Numbered from the stretch's first letter, positions 10,582-20,299 are shown. The stretch is 25,006 nucleotides of DNA from Rhizophagus sp. LPA8_4_AMF (GCA_021464525.1 JADRCO010000888.1:1-25006); one strand, 5' to 3'. The notes: generated by a model from the letters alone, not told the origin. Made by a program: numbers and translations.

Positions 10582-10960
10582 TATCATGTTACGATTTCTA
10601 CTATTGATTCAACTACCGAATCAGAGGATGCAGACGCAAGAACATTTTATATGGAAGATTTAGAAAAAAGAAGACAAGTATATGGAATATGTGGAGAATG
10701 TAATGAACCTGGGAATGGTGCCAACCTTATTCATAATTTTTTCTAATAAGATGTAAGCCATAATATTAAATCAACATTACTAGTGATTATAACTATTATT
10801 CACTTTATAAGTTTCAGAATGTTGAGATGTCCAATTGAGTGAATTGAGTAAGTCATTATTTATTAAAAATTCCTTACCTTGTTTAATTTTTTATTCATTT
10901 ATTTATTTTTAGAATCCAATAAAATTAATCTAATATTGTATGAAGTTTCTTTTAAATTTT
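10582..10960 (+). pseudogene. Kinase-family pseudogene with the catalytic core deleted
   Basis: After an acceptor-like ATTAAAAG, the frame from 10582 reads YHVTISTIDSTTESEDADAR, then MEDLEKRRQVYGICGECNEP, and stops at 10744-10746. This matches the N-terminal exon of the kinase copy at 23278. A frame slip then puts EWCQP in another frame and the second Cys pair is damaged. From about 10750 the sequence matches the late intron of the 23.3-24.8 kb copy. A 36-base exon follows at 10812-10847 (ISEC*DVQLSEL; in-frame TGA), then GTAAG, a 65-base intron and the start of the last exon. The whole kinase domain, roughly 1.2 kb, is missing between these parts. It is non-functional. Confidence 0.75.
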
Positions 10961-11542
10961 AAAGTTAGTTTTTATTTTTATTTCGGCTTGATCTACTTTT
11001 ATTGATATATACCTATATTGATTTCTCTGAGATTATTATTGTATAAATAATGGATCTTACAACTGTTATTACTTTACCTCATGTAATAAAAGAGTATAAG
11101 TGGGCGTGTTCAGTATATTAAAAGAGTAAAATAGAAATAGAAAAAGAATTCTGTAATATTTTGAAAAATTCTCTAATTATCCTTGCAATTAGTTTTTAAT
11201 AATCGATTTCTTATATCTAGCGGTAAATAATTTAATTAATTTCGTGCCGTTAATGTTGGTCATAACAAATAATTTTCTTTTGAAATTAAATGTTAGCCAT
11301 GCAATAACCATAAAGATTAGTTAATACCATGCATTGAAAATTATTAAGTAGTTTATATAAAGGATTTAGTAAAAAGAAATTAATAGTTCAGGCTAGAAAT
11401 CATTAACATTAGCTTTTAACGTGATAAACTAGCTGATTTTACTATTATTATACAGGGTAGAAAATTGACATTTGTAATGTTATATTCAGTTATCATTCTG
11501 AGCATTATTGTATTGTTGCACAAAAAACATGGATTTTCTATC
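10961..11542. other. Gene-free AT-rich stretch
   Basis: The sequence lies between two kinase-derived fragments of opposite orientation. I see no open frame, RNA gene or repeat boundary in it. Confidence 0.4.
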
Positions 11543-11757
11543 TATTTAAAAGAATTATCATTCCAAATCCGCTTCTTTTATATATTGATATCTACGTAAA
11601 ACTTCTGGCGCCATATAAGGTAATACTCTATGTACCATTTTCTGGTTGACACATTCCTAAATCACTTATTTTTTTAAGTCCATTTGCAATCTCAGAAGAA
11701 TTAAGATTAATATATTCAGATTGACTTAAATAATTTCTTAATTTCCATTTTTACGAT
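11543..11757 (-). pseudogene. Kinase-core fragment, inverted and decayed
   Basis: On the minus strand the sequence reads KNGN, LRNYLSQSEYINLNSSEIAN, GLKKISDLGMCQPENG, a stop, then in another frame VLPYMAPEVLRRYQYIKEAD. These match the 23.8-24.2 kb kinase copy, including the identical DLGMCQP and PYMAPEVL. There is a one-base deletion after NGN. The HKD catalytic loop, about 25-30 codons, is deleted between GL and ISDLG. A frameshift follows ENGT, and a deletion follows EAD. It lies less than 1 kb from the core-less plus-strand copy and belongs to the same subfamily. It is non-functional. Confidence 0.75.
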
Positions 11758-11765
11758 ATCTTAAA

Positions 11766-12151
11766 CAGTTGGAACTCGATCACATTTGGATGAGCCGTAT
11801 CACAACTGAGTTATAACTAGTTTAAATTCTAAGTTTGTCTTAAAAACATATATTATAAAGCATAAAATAAAGTTTAATTATTCATTTTTCTTCTCTTTCA
11901 TTACTATTAAATTATTGTTCCATGAAATTTATAATAAAAGTTATTTAAAAATCAGTATGGAAATTTTAAATTTTCGGAAATATTTAAAAAATTTATAATG
12001 TTAAGCTACAATATGTATTCTATTTACTATTAAACTATTTTATGCTATCTATTTAAACTATTTATACTCTACGGCATCATTGGCCACAGTAAAAGTTACG
12101 ACATTAATATCATTAACGGTGCCGGCCAATTCGTTGGAACAGTTCCAACTG
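11766..12151. mobile_element. Segment bounded by 11-bp terminal inverted repeats
   Basis: CAGTTGGAACT at 11766-11776 is perfectly inverted as AGTTCCAACTG at 12141-12151, bounding 386 bases. The right end holds a second palindrome, GTTGGAAC-A-GTTCCAAC at 12133-12149, plus a GCCGGCC patch. The left end starts only nine bases after the inverted kinase fragment. I see no target duplication and no coding capacity. It may be a non-autonomous DNA element, or the repeats may be fortuitous. Confidence 0.35.
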
Positions 12152-12411
12152 CATCACTACTTGAAATCATCGTATAACAAACATATACAATATCTTTAAA
12201 ATTAATTAAGATGATGAGTTTTAATCTAATATAAACGTTAAAGGAAGAAAGGAAAAAAATTATATATATGAAATAAAATAGATTTCGATTGACTTTTTAC
12301 TCGACTAAATTGTCTAAAAGGAAAATGAGAATCAAGAATGGATAAGAGGTCATATTTCACAGTTGTGTTAAAGAGTATTGTATTTACTGTATATAAATAT
12401 GAGTGTCAAAC

Positions 12412-12609
12412 AAGACAAAATATTTCATTTATTTATTATTTATTTTATGTTAAAGGAGGAGGAGTACATGAGAAACAATTGCTAATTCTAAAGAAAAATC
12501 GTTCCAAAAAGGACACCTTCACCCATCAAATCAACGGGTACTCACTTAGAAAATCCATGGACCTGGTGACCACCCTGACCGATGGCCACCAGTAAGACAA
12601 AATATTTCA
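12412..12609 (-). mobile_element. SINE-like insertion with 16-bp direct repeats
   Basis: AAGACAAAATATTTCA occurs exactly at 12412-12427 and again at 12594-12609, flanking 166 bases (12428-12593). Read on the minus strand, the insert starts ACTGGTGGCCATCGGTCAGG, is GC-richer than its surroundings, and ends in an A-rich tail of TAAA/TAA units at 12447-12428. It is followed immediately by the direct repeat. A target duplication of 16 bases plus an A-rich 3' tail is the signature of LINE-mediated retroposition. A related sequence at about 18472-18500 carries AAATATTTCAATGTGTATCG without any insert, like an empty site. Pol III boxes are not convincing, so a 5'-truncated LINE tail is equally possible. 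The plus-strand frame crossing it (12338-12595) is not a gene. Confidence 0.55.
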
Positions 12610-12660
12610 ACGTGTATCGAATATCCCAAAGCTTAGTCACGTGATAATGGAATGTTGTAG
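12594..12660. repeat. Dispersed repeat shared with 18.47-18.64 kb
   Basis: AAATATTTCAACGTGTATCG and, further on, CTTAGTCACGTGATAATGGA match the second site (AAATATTTCAATGTGTATCG and CTTAGTCACGTGACAATGGA). There the two halves are separated by about 100 extra bases. The shared part includes a CACGTG motif. The parent element is unidentified. Confidence 0.6.
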
Positions 12661-12939
12661 CTGGATTTACTTGATTTCCTCATTTTAACAAATAATCGAG
12701 CAACATTGTTTTTTTTATTAATTGCAACTGAGATAATATACTGGGAACAAATATGACAAAACGACATTTATATTAAATACTGTATGTTCGTTCAAATTTT
12801 AAGTCATTAGATAAGATATTATAGTGCTAAAAAAACCGTCAAAATATGAAGATTTTAATAAGAATACGATGTATTGGGAATAATTATATTAGAAACATAA
12901 AGAACATAAAGTTAAAATATTGCACCGAATATTGATTCA

Positions 12940-13070
12940 AAGATTATCCGAAATCACATGTAACTGGCATGTACCACTTTTTGGTGGGTCGTTAATTTGA
13001 CATAATCTTACGGATTAACAAAACTATTTCGGATATCCCGATTGGAAGGACACTGTACATGGTACATGTT
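12940..13070 (-). mobile_element. Pogo-like transposon end upstream of the F-box gene
   Basis: On the minus strand from 13056 the sequence begins CAGTGTCCTTCCAATCGGGA and continues with TATCCGAAAT and GTTAATCCG blocks. A TA dinucleotide abuts it. ATTATCCGAAAT (12943-12954) and ATTTCGGATATC (13026-13037) form an internal inverted repeat. A related copy lies at 22846-22925. Similarity between the copies runs a few bases past the TA, so the exact boundary is uncertain. No transposase is visible. Confidence 0.4.
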
Positions 13071-13278
13071 TATTTAAGTAGTCAGTTGGAAGTTGCCAGT
13101 TCATTTTAATTTTTATTAACTTTTGTGTATAATAATATATGAAGTTCAATAATTTTTGCAATATCGATCATGTGATGTTTCTGGTCTATTTCTAATTCAA
13201 TTCCGCCCTAGACTATAATTGTACCGATCGACAAAAAAATTGTTGTACAATGTGGCAATAATATGATAATATGATGCA

Positions 13279-13286
13279 CATAAAAA
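13279..13286 (+). promoter_or_regulatory. TATA-like element for the F-box gene
   Basis: CATAAAAA lies about 83 bases upstream of the ATG at 13369. A T-rich tract lies between them. Confidence 0.3.
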
Positions 13287-13368
13287 CTCCGACTGCATTG
13301 TATTTTTTCTTTTTATATTTTTTTAGTTTTATCATTAAAAATTTTTCTTCTTTCGAAGTTATAATAAA

Positions 13369-14853
13369 ATGACTTGTCAACTTCCATCTGACTGTTTAAA
13401 TGAGATTTTTGAATACTTAGAGGAAGATAGACTCACCTTACATTCATGTTTGTTAGTCAATCGTCTTTGGTGTGAAATTTCTGTTAGAATTTTATGGAAA
13501 AATATTTGGAATTTTAAAAGTTCTTTTCAACAACATCCATTTAGGATAAAATCATCAATTCTTAATACATTATTTGCTTGCCTTCCAGACGAATCAAAAG
13601 AGCTTTTACATAAAAATGAAATTTTTATTTCAACACCTACACCAAAACAACCTCTGTTTAATTATGCATCATTTTGCAAAGTTCTTTCAATTTACGAGAT
13701 TGGTAGAATAGTTGATGATTCCTTCAAAGACAATTCACCTCTTAATTTATTAAGCTTAGAAGATAGAAATTATTTAATTATAAATGAAATAATCAAAATG
13801 TTTGCAAATCAAATTTATTCATTAAAAAAATTATCCTATTATTATAATTATCATATTAATTTTTCTTTTCCTTATTTTCCTGGAGTAAGAGATCTTTCAG
13901 AATTACACTGCAGTACAAATCTTTCTTCTAGTTTTTTTCGTCAGATATCTCAAGTATGTCACAATATACAAACACTTTCTATAGATTTTCAGGATTATGA
14001 TGCTTCAAATGAGTTAAAAGAAATGATTTCTTTACAGAATAATTTAAAACATTTAACATTATCATCTTATAATGCAAGTTGGGCAAACATCATACCTGCT
14101 TTAAAAAATTACTCTAATATAACAAAATTACATCTTTATGGTAATGATGATAATTTACCATTTTCATTTGTCAGTTTATTTTCAAATTTACAAGAATTTA
14201 TATTTTCATTCCTTGGTGGAGTAAAATTTGAAGATTTTAGAAAATTGCAGTATGTTAATTTTTCTAAGTTACAAACTTTAAAAATTCCTTATCAATGTCC
14301 AAAACCTGAGTACATAATGAAATTTTTAGAAAATAATGGAAAAAACCTCAAAAAATTTCATACAGGTGAAAATGATAAAGCTTTGAGTTTATCTGTTGCT
14401 AAGTTTTGTTCAAACCTTAAAAGCCTTTTTATGATATTTAATAATGGTGAATCAGATGTATTAAAAACTATATTTATTAATTGTCAACACTTAGAAAGTA
14501 TTAAAATATGGTGTGGAGAAGGATTATTAACTGAAAAGGAAGTATTAGAAATTGTTGCAAATTATTCACCAAATAATTTTTGTGAATTAAAAATATTCAA
14601 TGAATCATATACTGATATATCATCAGAAGATTTAGAATGTTTTTTTATAAATTGGAAGAATAGAATACCAAAAAAATTGCTTACATTAATGACTATTAAA
14701 GATTATTCTTATGAATACAATAATTTATATGAGTATAAAGAAAATAGGAAAATAATTGAAAAATATGAAAATTTAGGTATTATTAAATTTGGAACTATAG
14801 GGTATGATGAAGAAGATAAAGATGAGTTCTATAATTTCTATTATTATCATTGA
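13369..14853 (+). CDS. F-box protein with leucine-rich-repeat-like region (494 aa)
   Basis: This is a single intact exon starting with ATG in the context AATAAAATGA. Residues about 4-47 (LPSDCLNEIFEYLEED...CLLVNRLWCEISVRILWKNIW) are a clear F-box, the Skp1-binding motif of SCF ubiquitin ligases. From about residue 160 to 430, irregular leucine-rich units recur, such as LKHLTLSS, ITKLHLYGND, LQTLKIPYQ, LKSLFMIF and LESIKIWCGEG. They probably form the substrate-binding solenoid. The C-terminus is acidic and tyrosine-rich (YDEEDKDEFYNFYYYH). The substrate cannot be predicted. Large families of such single-exon F-box/LRR proteins are known from Rhizophagus. AATAAA at 14885-14890 is a plausible poly-A signal. 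No frameshift or internal stop is present. Confidence 0.92.
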   Translation: MTCQLPSDCLNEIFEYLEEDRLTLHSCLLVNRLWCEISVRILWKNIWNFKSSFQQHPFRIKSSILNTLFACLPDESKELLHKNEIFISTPTPKQPLFNYASFCKVLSIYEIGRIVDDSFKDNSPLNLLSLEDRNYLIINEIIKMFANQIYSLKKLSYYYNYHINFSFPYFPGVRDLSELHCSTNLSSSFFRQISQVCHNIQTLSIDFQDYDASNELKEMISLQNNLKHLTLSSYNASWANIIPALKNYSNITKLHLYGNDDNLPFSFVSLFSNLQEFIFSFLGGVKFEDFRKLQYVNFSKLQTLKIPYQCPKPEYIMKFLENNGKNLKKFHTGENDKALSLSVAKFCSNLKSLFMIFNNGESDVLKTIFINCQHLESIKIWCGEGLLTEKEVLEIVANYSPNNFCELKIFNESYTDISSEDLECFFINWKNRIPKKLLTLMTIKDYSYEYNNLYEYKENRKIIEKYENLGIIKFGTIGYDEEDKDEFYNFYYYH

Positions 14854-14884
14854 TGTATTTTATTTATTCTGTTTATAATTAAAA

Positions 14885-14890
14885 AATAAA
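14885..14890 (+). terminator. Polyadenylation signal candidate
   Basis: AATAAA lies 32 bases after the stop of the F-box gene. Confidence 0.35.
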
Positions 14891-15804
14891 CTTACTATTT
14901 TTTTTTTTGAGGAAACCTAAGGTTAAATACTTATAATACTGGAATATTCATAATAAAACAATAACTTACAAATTAGTATGGCATCATTCCTTATTAAATT
15001 AATTAAAATACGTTAAGTTGTAATTTTATTGTTCTTTAATATTATCATTAGTTATTAAATACTTCTGCAAAATTTGATTGGATAGTAGATGCTATAGAAA
15101 TAATGGTAAATTGTAAAGATTCTTTTTTGAAATTTTTTAAAAAAGCGGTTTTGAAGTTGTAAAATGAAATAATTTATTTTTGTAATGTGGTAGTAGATTT
15201 AGAATTCAAAATTCCGCCAGTTATCCAGATTACGGATAACGGTTATCTGAAGTTTGACTTGTGTATAATAACATCTGAAAATTTACCTTATGACTTTCCT
15301 ACGTTAGATTATTATCAATATTGATATAACGCCAAACTTTCTAAAAATTTTATTGTAAAACTATTATTGCAACATTGAAGTGATAATTTAATTATAGTTT
15401 ATTATTTAAATTATCACTTATATATTTTAATACTAAATTTGCATTGAACTTTTCAAAACCCTACGTTAATTTAATATTAAAAAATTATTTTATTTAAATT
15501 GAATTTACTTAAGGAAAATTTTGAGATGAAATTGTTTCATAACAGTAAGTTAAAGGTAATGTTTTATACAATATTAGATAACAATATTATTCTTTTTTTA
15601 CATCTTATCACGAATTGCATGATAAATCAATACACATTAAAATAACTTCTTTTATCTGAAAATATTTTTTTTTTTATAAATTAGGTAATTTGATAAAGCG
15701 TGTTTTCTAAGAAGAGGCGTTTAGTTAGCTATTCACGTTTTTCATTGAAACTGATAATCTTTTTACTCAAATGATCATCAATATTAGATTTATTCCAAAA
15801 AGCT
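14891..15804. other. Gene-free AT-rich stretch
   Basis: No gene seen. A perfect hairpin GTTATCC-AGATTAC-GGATAAC lies at 15220-15240 with a further GGTTATCTG beside it, resembling the nested ATCCG blocks of pogo-type ends. The remainder is A/T-rich without evident structure. Confidence 0.45.
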
Positions 15805-15960
15805 TTAGCGACTACTGTTTCTATGGGATAGTACGATAGTGGTAGTTGCTACAGTAGCACTAGAAAAATGTGTGGTTGAAGTAATTACTATGGTAGTAGT
15901 TGCATCAGATGCTACTCTACTTACACTTGCACTGCTATGATTTCTTTTGTTGGAATTAAG
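15805..15960 (-). pseudogene. Ser/Thr-rich coding-like fragment (51 codons), unidentified
   Basis: The minus-strand frame from 15960 reads NSNKRNHSSASVSRVASDAT, then TTIVITSTTHFSSATVATTT, IVLSHRNSS and a stop. It is preceded by an acceptor-like TCTTTTCTTATTAG. Further upstream on the same strand (about 16033-16085) lies a short hydrophobic frame, KELAIGLALLYPIS, ending near a GTAAGT donor. The two do not join in a clean phase. A decayed Ser/Thr-rich surface-type protein is possible. Repetitive ACT/AGT triplets could also mimic coding, so confidence is low. Confidence 0.25.
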
Positions 15961-16188
15961 CTAATAAGAAAAGAGAGAAGAGATTAGGAGAGATTAAAAA
16001 CAGAAAAAAAATTTATTTTCACATCTTTTAATAACTTACTTATGCTTATAGGATATAATAATGCTAATCCAATAGCTAATTCTTTACTTAAATCTTAACC
16101 AACTTAATTAATAAAAATTAATTAGTTTTTTTCAAAAAATTTGAAAATTGAATTAATTTCACTCACTTTCTGCTGTAATACTATATAA

Positions 16189-16359
16189 TTTGGATACGTG
16201 TCAAAAATACGTCTAACATATGAATCACAGGATGGCGACAAGCCGACAAGCCCTCATGAATTGGGTTATAGTAACGTGCTACAAATTCTTAACTATGGGA
16301 GATTGGGATCACCTAGTAAATATGATTGTAGTGATATGAATGACTTCTTGAAGTTTTAA
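16189..16359 (+). pseudogene. Coding-like remnant, unidentified (56 codons)
   Basis: The plus-strand frame between stops reads FGYVSKIRLTYESQDGDKPT, then SPHELGYSNVLQILNYGRLG and SPSKYDCSDMNDFLKF. Its amino-acid composition is balanced and its base composition richer in G and C than the surroundings, unlike the Phe/Lys/Asn-rich chance frames nearby. It has no ATG near its start. It could be an internal exon or a gene fragment. I do not recognise the family. Overlapping frames are also open but look less protein-like. Confidence 0.35.
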
Positions 16360-18046
16360 TATTAAATAACCTCTTTCTTTGTTGAAGACAACCAAAAGGC
16401 TGTTTCAAAATATAATTTCTACAATATAAATATCTATCGATATTATATAATAGGGTATTAATTTCTAATGTAATGTTCTTAATAAATTTTCTTCACATCC
16501 TCTAAAGTTTATTCTAAAATCATAGACATCTTGTCATTACATTTATCTTCGATAAATTATTTTAACTAATGATAATGAGGTTAATATATTATTCATTAAA
16601 ATTTTCGTTTCTTTGAATATTTCGCAGATTAAAGAATACCCACTTTCTGAAAGGTCCATATTTCTTAAAAAAATAAATTTAAAATAAATTTTTTTTTAGG
16701 AGTAACTTCTTTTTTATAAATTTAAGAAATTCAGATATTAGGAAAAAACAAATAAATAAAAATTAAATATTTGCCTTTATTATGCTTAATACAAAAGCAG
16801 AATGCAGGGAAATACTGTACTTCGTAACCCTATTTTTTTTCACTTCATTTTATTTTCTTACACAATTATAATATAACTTTTTTTAATTGCAATGATATAA
16901 AGAGATGTAACACACAAATATTTAGATTTATTCAAAAAGTGATATAACCTGATAGAATATCATGTGATTTATTGCAGCTAAGGTCTTAATTTCATGGATA
17001 TTACTATCATTTTTACATTCAAAACTTTTGTTTTATTAAAATGCCAAATTATTTACCTGATATAAATCAATCAAAATTATTGACGAATATTAAAATCAAC
17101 TATCATTGTATCAAATATATAATTTTGAATGCAGCAGCAATTTCATTAATTAATAATTTCACTTTTCAAATTTTATTTGTTACTTACAAAAACAAATTAT
17201 AGTGAAAATATTTTATGAATTGTTCAATTACTTTTTGGCATTATAAGATTTAATTTTATTAATTTTGATTCAAAAGACGTAAAATATAATAATGATATGA
17301 AAAGGATAAATGAAAAAGTATCTAGGATCAAGGAAAGAAAGGAAGAAAAGAGATTATGATATTCTTATTCTTCTCTTGCAAATATCAATTAAACGAATAT
17401 ATTGTGGCTTCTAGTAGCTTATCATATCATTTTGCGTCCTTTTATTTAATTATGACAAAATCAAGCATATATATTTGAGTCCTTTTAAATTTTTTTTTTA
17501 AAAAAACAATGGAAAATCTCAATGTGCATCATTCCCAGTTTGATATTATTTATAGTTTCAGAATATTCATCATCTTGCGTAAATCATTATAAAATATATA
17601 CCTACAACATACTTTTCAGGACTTTGAAATATACATAAAAAGGTCAGGTTCAATTTGCGTACAATCAGCAAAAAAATCATGAAAATCTATCCGACTTTGA
17701 TGAAAAAATGCGCACAAATAATAATAAAATTTTTTGACTGCTTTTATATATTTTAGGTCCTGCCTTTTCACATTGCTAAAGTGCTAAATTTTATAAAGTA
17801 GAACGTAGAAGACAAATTACAATCAATATAATTTTTTTTACAAATCGTGTTACTAACCTTTTATGCTAGATTTTATTTGAAAATAAATGGTTAGTACTTT
17901 TTAGTAGCCAATCATTCATTCAGATTTTAACTAATGGTTTCCCCTTAAACAAGTTATGTTTTATGCAATAACAAAAATATTTATTAATTATAATACGATA
18001 ATGTAAGGCGTAAAAATTATAAAATTGATCGTTGTACAAGTATATT
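16360..18046. other. Gene-free AT-rich stretch
   Basis: About 1.7 kb without a supportable gene, RNA gene or bounded repeat. A purine tract lies at about 17328-17355 and ATCATGTGATTT near 16960. Elsewhere it is A/T-rich. Confidence 0.5.
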
Positions 18047-18269
18047 AATTAACTGGCTGGTCTGAAATGTGTGACAGGTTAGTATCGATTACAACTATAA
18101 TAGGAAGGAGTGATGTTTACGTGTCACCAGATCACATGCAAGCACGAGTTCAAAAACACTAATTATCTGAGGGACGGATTTTTTTAGTGGTCCAAAACTT
18201 ATTTGTCACCTGTTATTTGTCACCGAGATCAGCCTAACATGTCACACATTTCAGACGTGCAATTAACTG
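18047..18269. mobile_element. MITE with 27-bp terminal inverted repeats and 9-bp target duplication
   Basis: The element proper is 18056-18260 (205 bases). The left end GCTGGTCTGAAATGTGTGAC and the inverted right end GCACGTCTGAAATGTGTGAC match at 24 of 27 positions when extended inward to GTTAG. AATTAACTG occurs exactly on both sides (18047-18055 and 18261-18269) as a target-site duplication. Internally, TGTCACC repeats several times, including the direct pair ATTTGTCACC. There is no coding capacity. A 9-bp duplication with TIRs fits Mutator-type or related non-autonomous elements, but the superfamily is not proven. Confidence 0.8.
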
Positions 18270-18389
18270 AATGAATTACGAATTTCGACTTATCATTGTT
18301 TATCATGTGTGGTAAGATATATTAATGTATAATGTTATATAATTTATATAATTTTTTTAAATAATGATGATATTATTATTTATTAAAAG

Positions 18390-18461
18390 CTCCATGTTAC
18401 CATTGGTTCAACTACTGAATAAAAAAGTGATAAATATGGAAGATTTAGAAAAAGGAAAACA
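18390..18461 (+). pseudogene. Kinase-family N-terminal fragment
   Basis: After an acceptor-like TATTAAAAG, the frame reads KLHVTIGSTTE and stops at 18420-18422. Further on, MEDLEKGKQT matches the LEKRK block of the copies at 10.6 and 23.3 kb. The matching 5' flank (GTTTATCAT then GGTA) near 18299-18315 also resembles 23085-23106, so the intron and upstream exon edge were duplicated too. The copy breaks into the dispersed repeat at about 18472. Confidence 0.6.
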
Positions 18462-18471
18462 AACATTGAAC

Positions 18472-18640
18472 AGACCAAATATTTCAATGTGTATCGATAT
18501 TCTCACTATCAATAAAGAAGTTCTGATGCTTTTTTTCTGCTAAACAATTCGACAACATTTCATAGTCTGAATATATTCATGTCATCATCAATAGATACGA
18601 TGAAAACTTAGTCACGTGACAATGGAATGTTATACTCTTG
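18472..18640. repeat. Second copy of the dispersed repeat near 12.6 kb
   Basis: AAATATTTCAATGTGTATCG and CTTAGTCACGTGACAATGGA flank about 100 bases absent from the 12.6 kb copy. The first part serves as an uninterrupted counterpart of the SINE-like insertion site. Confidence 0.6.
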
Positions 18641-19320
18641 TGTTATTAGACTTTCAATCAAAATTTATCTAATGCAAGGCTACCAGATACGCAATTTTAA
18701 TCATGTGTTCTCAAAACGAAATGAAAGATTGCAATAAAAAAAAATCAAATAATATATAGTATATAAATAATAATTTAAATTTGAAATTGCTCCTGAAAAA
18801 TTGTGGATTGGATAACACAGTAGAGAAAAATATTTTATAGTTCATTTTACAGACATACGCGATTTTATAGAAGTACGTTCATTAATAAAAAGTTTATAAA
18901 CGTCTTGTTTTGATAAATTTTTTATTTTTATTTTATTCATATTAAAAATTTTAAATAATCGATAATACAATTTACTTTATTACAATAAATTAACTTGAAC
19001 GTGAAAAATAATTATTTAGGTACTTACTGGTGTTTGGTTACTAATAAGTCACATGATCGTATCTGATTAGCTTAAAATTCACATCAACTATGTGAATGAA
19101 TGTTAATGAGATCATCAATGAATCGCAAAAATTACTGAAATATATCAAATAAATCGATTAAAGCAAAATCATGTATCACGTGCAATCATGTTTGATTTAA
19201 GCCTTTTTTGCCCTTTGATATTCGTATCTTTCCTTTTATCTCTTCTTTGTTTTTCCCCTTTCCCTTAACTTTGTCTCCTTTCTCACTTCTCATACTTTCT
19301 GTTGAAAAAATCCTTACAAA
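18641..19320. other. Gene-free stretch, pyrimidine-rich at its right end
   Basis: No coding sequence seen. CACGTG lies at 19177-19182, followed by a C/T-rich tract at about 19225-19300. This could be a promoter for the exon-module locus to its right, but nothing confirms a start site. Confidence 0.4.
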
Positions 19321-20299
19321 AATTAAATTTTTTAGACTATTTTTTTATTTTTATTTTTTAGGTTGTTCTTTCGGCTCTTGGATGTGAAATTTTGGTGAGT
19401 TAATTTTTTTTAATTACTCTTATTTTCGAACAATTTACAGTTCGGTTTCATTTTTTAAATGGTTTTGGGTCATGAGATTTTGATAAAGTAATTTTAGTTT
19501 TTTTTCTTTAACGATTTTAATGAAGTTTACTAACAATTCATTTTTCAGTTTTTCTTTTAGATTTTGACGATTTTCTCTGAAAGTGAAACTCGTCTGAAGC
19601 TGCAAGAAATTAGTAGTCTGAAATGTCTGATTAGTCAACTCAGCAGATCAGTGATCTTTATTTTTTATTAATTTTTTATTTTATTATAACTCGCTGAAAT
19701 ACATTTTGATTACACTTACTATCTGTAAATATGCAAACTACTTTAACAATACCTATTTCCATATCTATATGATTTATTTTTTTATCTAACTTAGCATGCT
19801 TATTTTACACATTTTTTGTTTTCCTTTTCCTTCTTTTATGGAAGTCTTGCCAAACAGCTTGCATTTACCAGATTTTATTCAAGGAACTCTTCTCGCGTCA
19901 GTATTTTTTTATTATTATTTTTTTCTGTCACATTCAATTTCACTAACCATTCTCCAACCATCTTAATTTTCTTCACCTCAACTTCCTTTTCATTCTTATC
20001 TTCTGGCATCCTCTTTCTTCTTTTCTCAACTCATTAATCACCTCCACTACCTTCTTCAGGGTTGTATATTCATTAATTTTGGATAGACGGTGTTCCTTCA
20101 TTCAAGATACCTTGTCTAAATTTATTAAATTTATGTATATCAAATTTTATTTTTTTTATATATTTTTTTAAAAATTTTTCTTTTTTATATTTTTTTGGAT
20201 TTATTTTATATTTGGGAAACAAGTTTAGGAAGAAATAATTTTGTTTTTATGTGTATACCAACTCTTTTGAAAGTAAATTTTAAAATTTTTTCTAAAAAA

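Noticed and set aside
12338..12595. Open frame of 85 codons
   Set aside because: It crosses the boundary of the SINE-like insertion and its direct repeat, so it is a chance joining of host and element sequence.
19435..19638. Minus-strand Lys/Asn/Gln-rich frame
   Set aside because: Complement of T-rich tracts in the module locus; composition explains the open frame.
19816..20037. Plus-strand Phe/Ser-rich frame
   Set aside because: Translation of a polypyrimidine stretch; no hydrophobic pattern of a true membrane protein and no relatives recognised.
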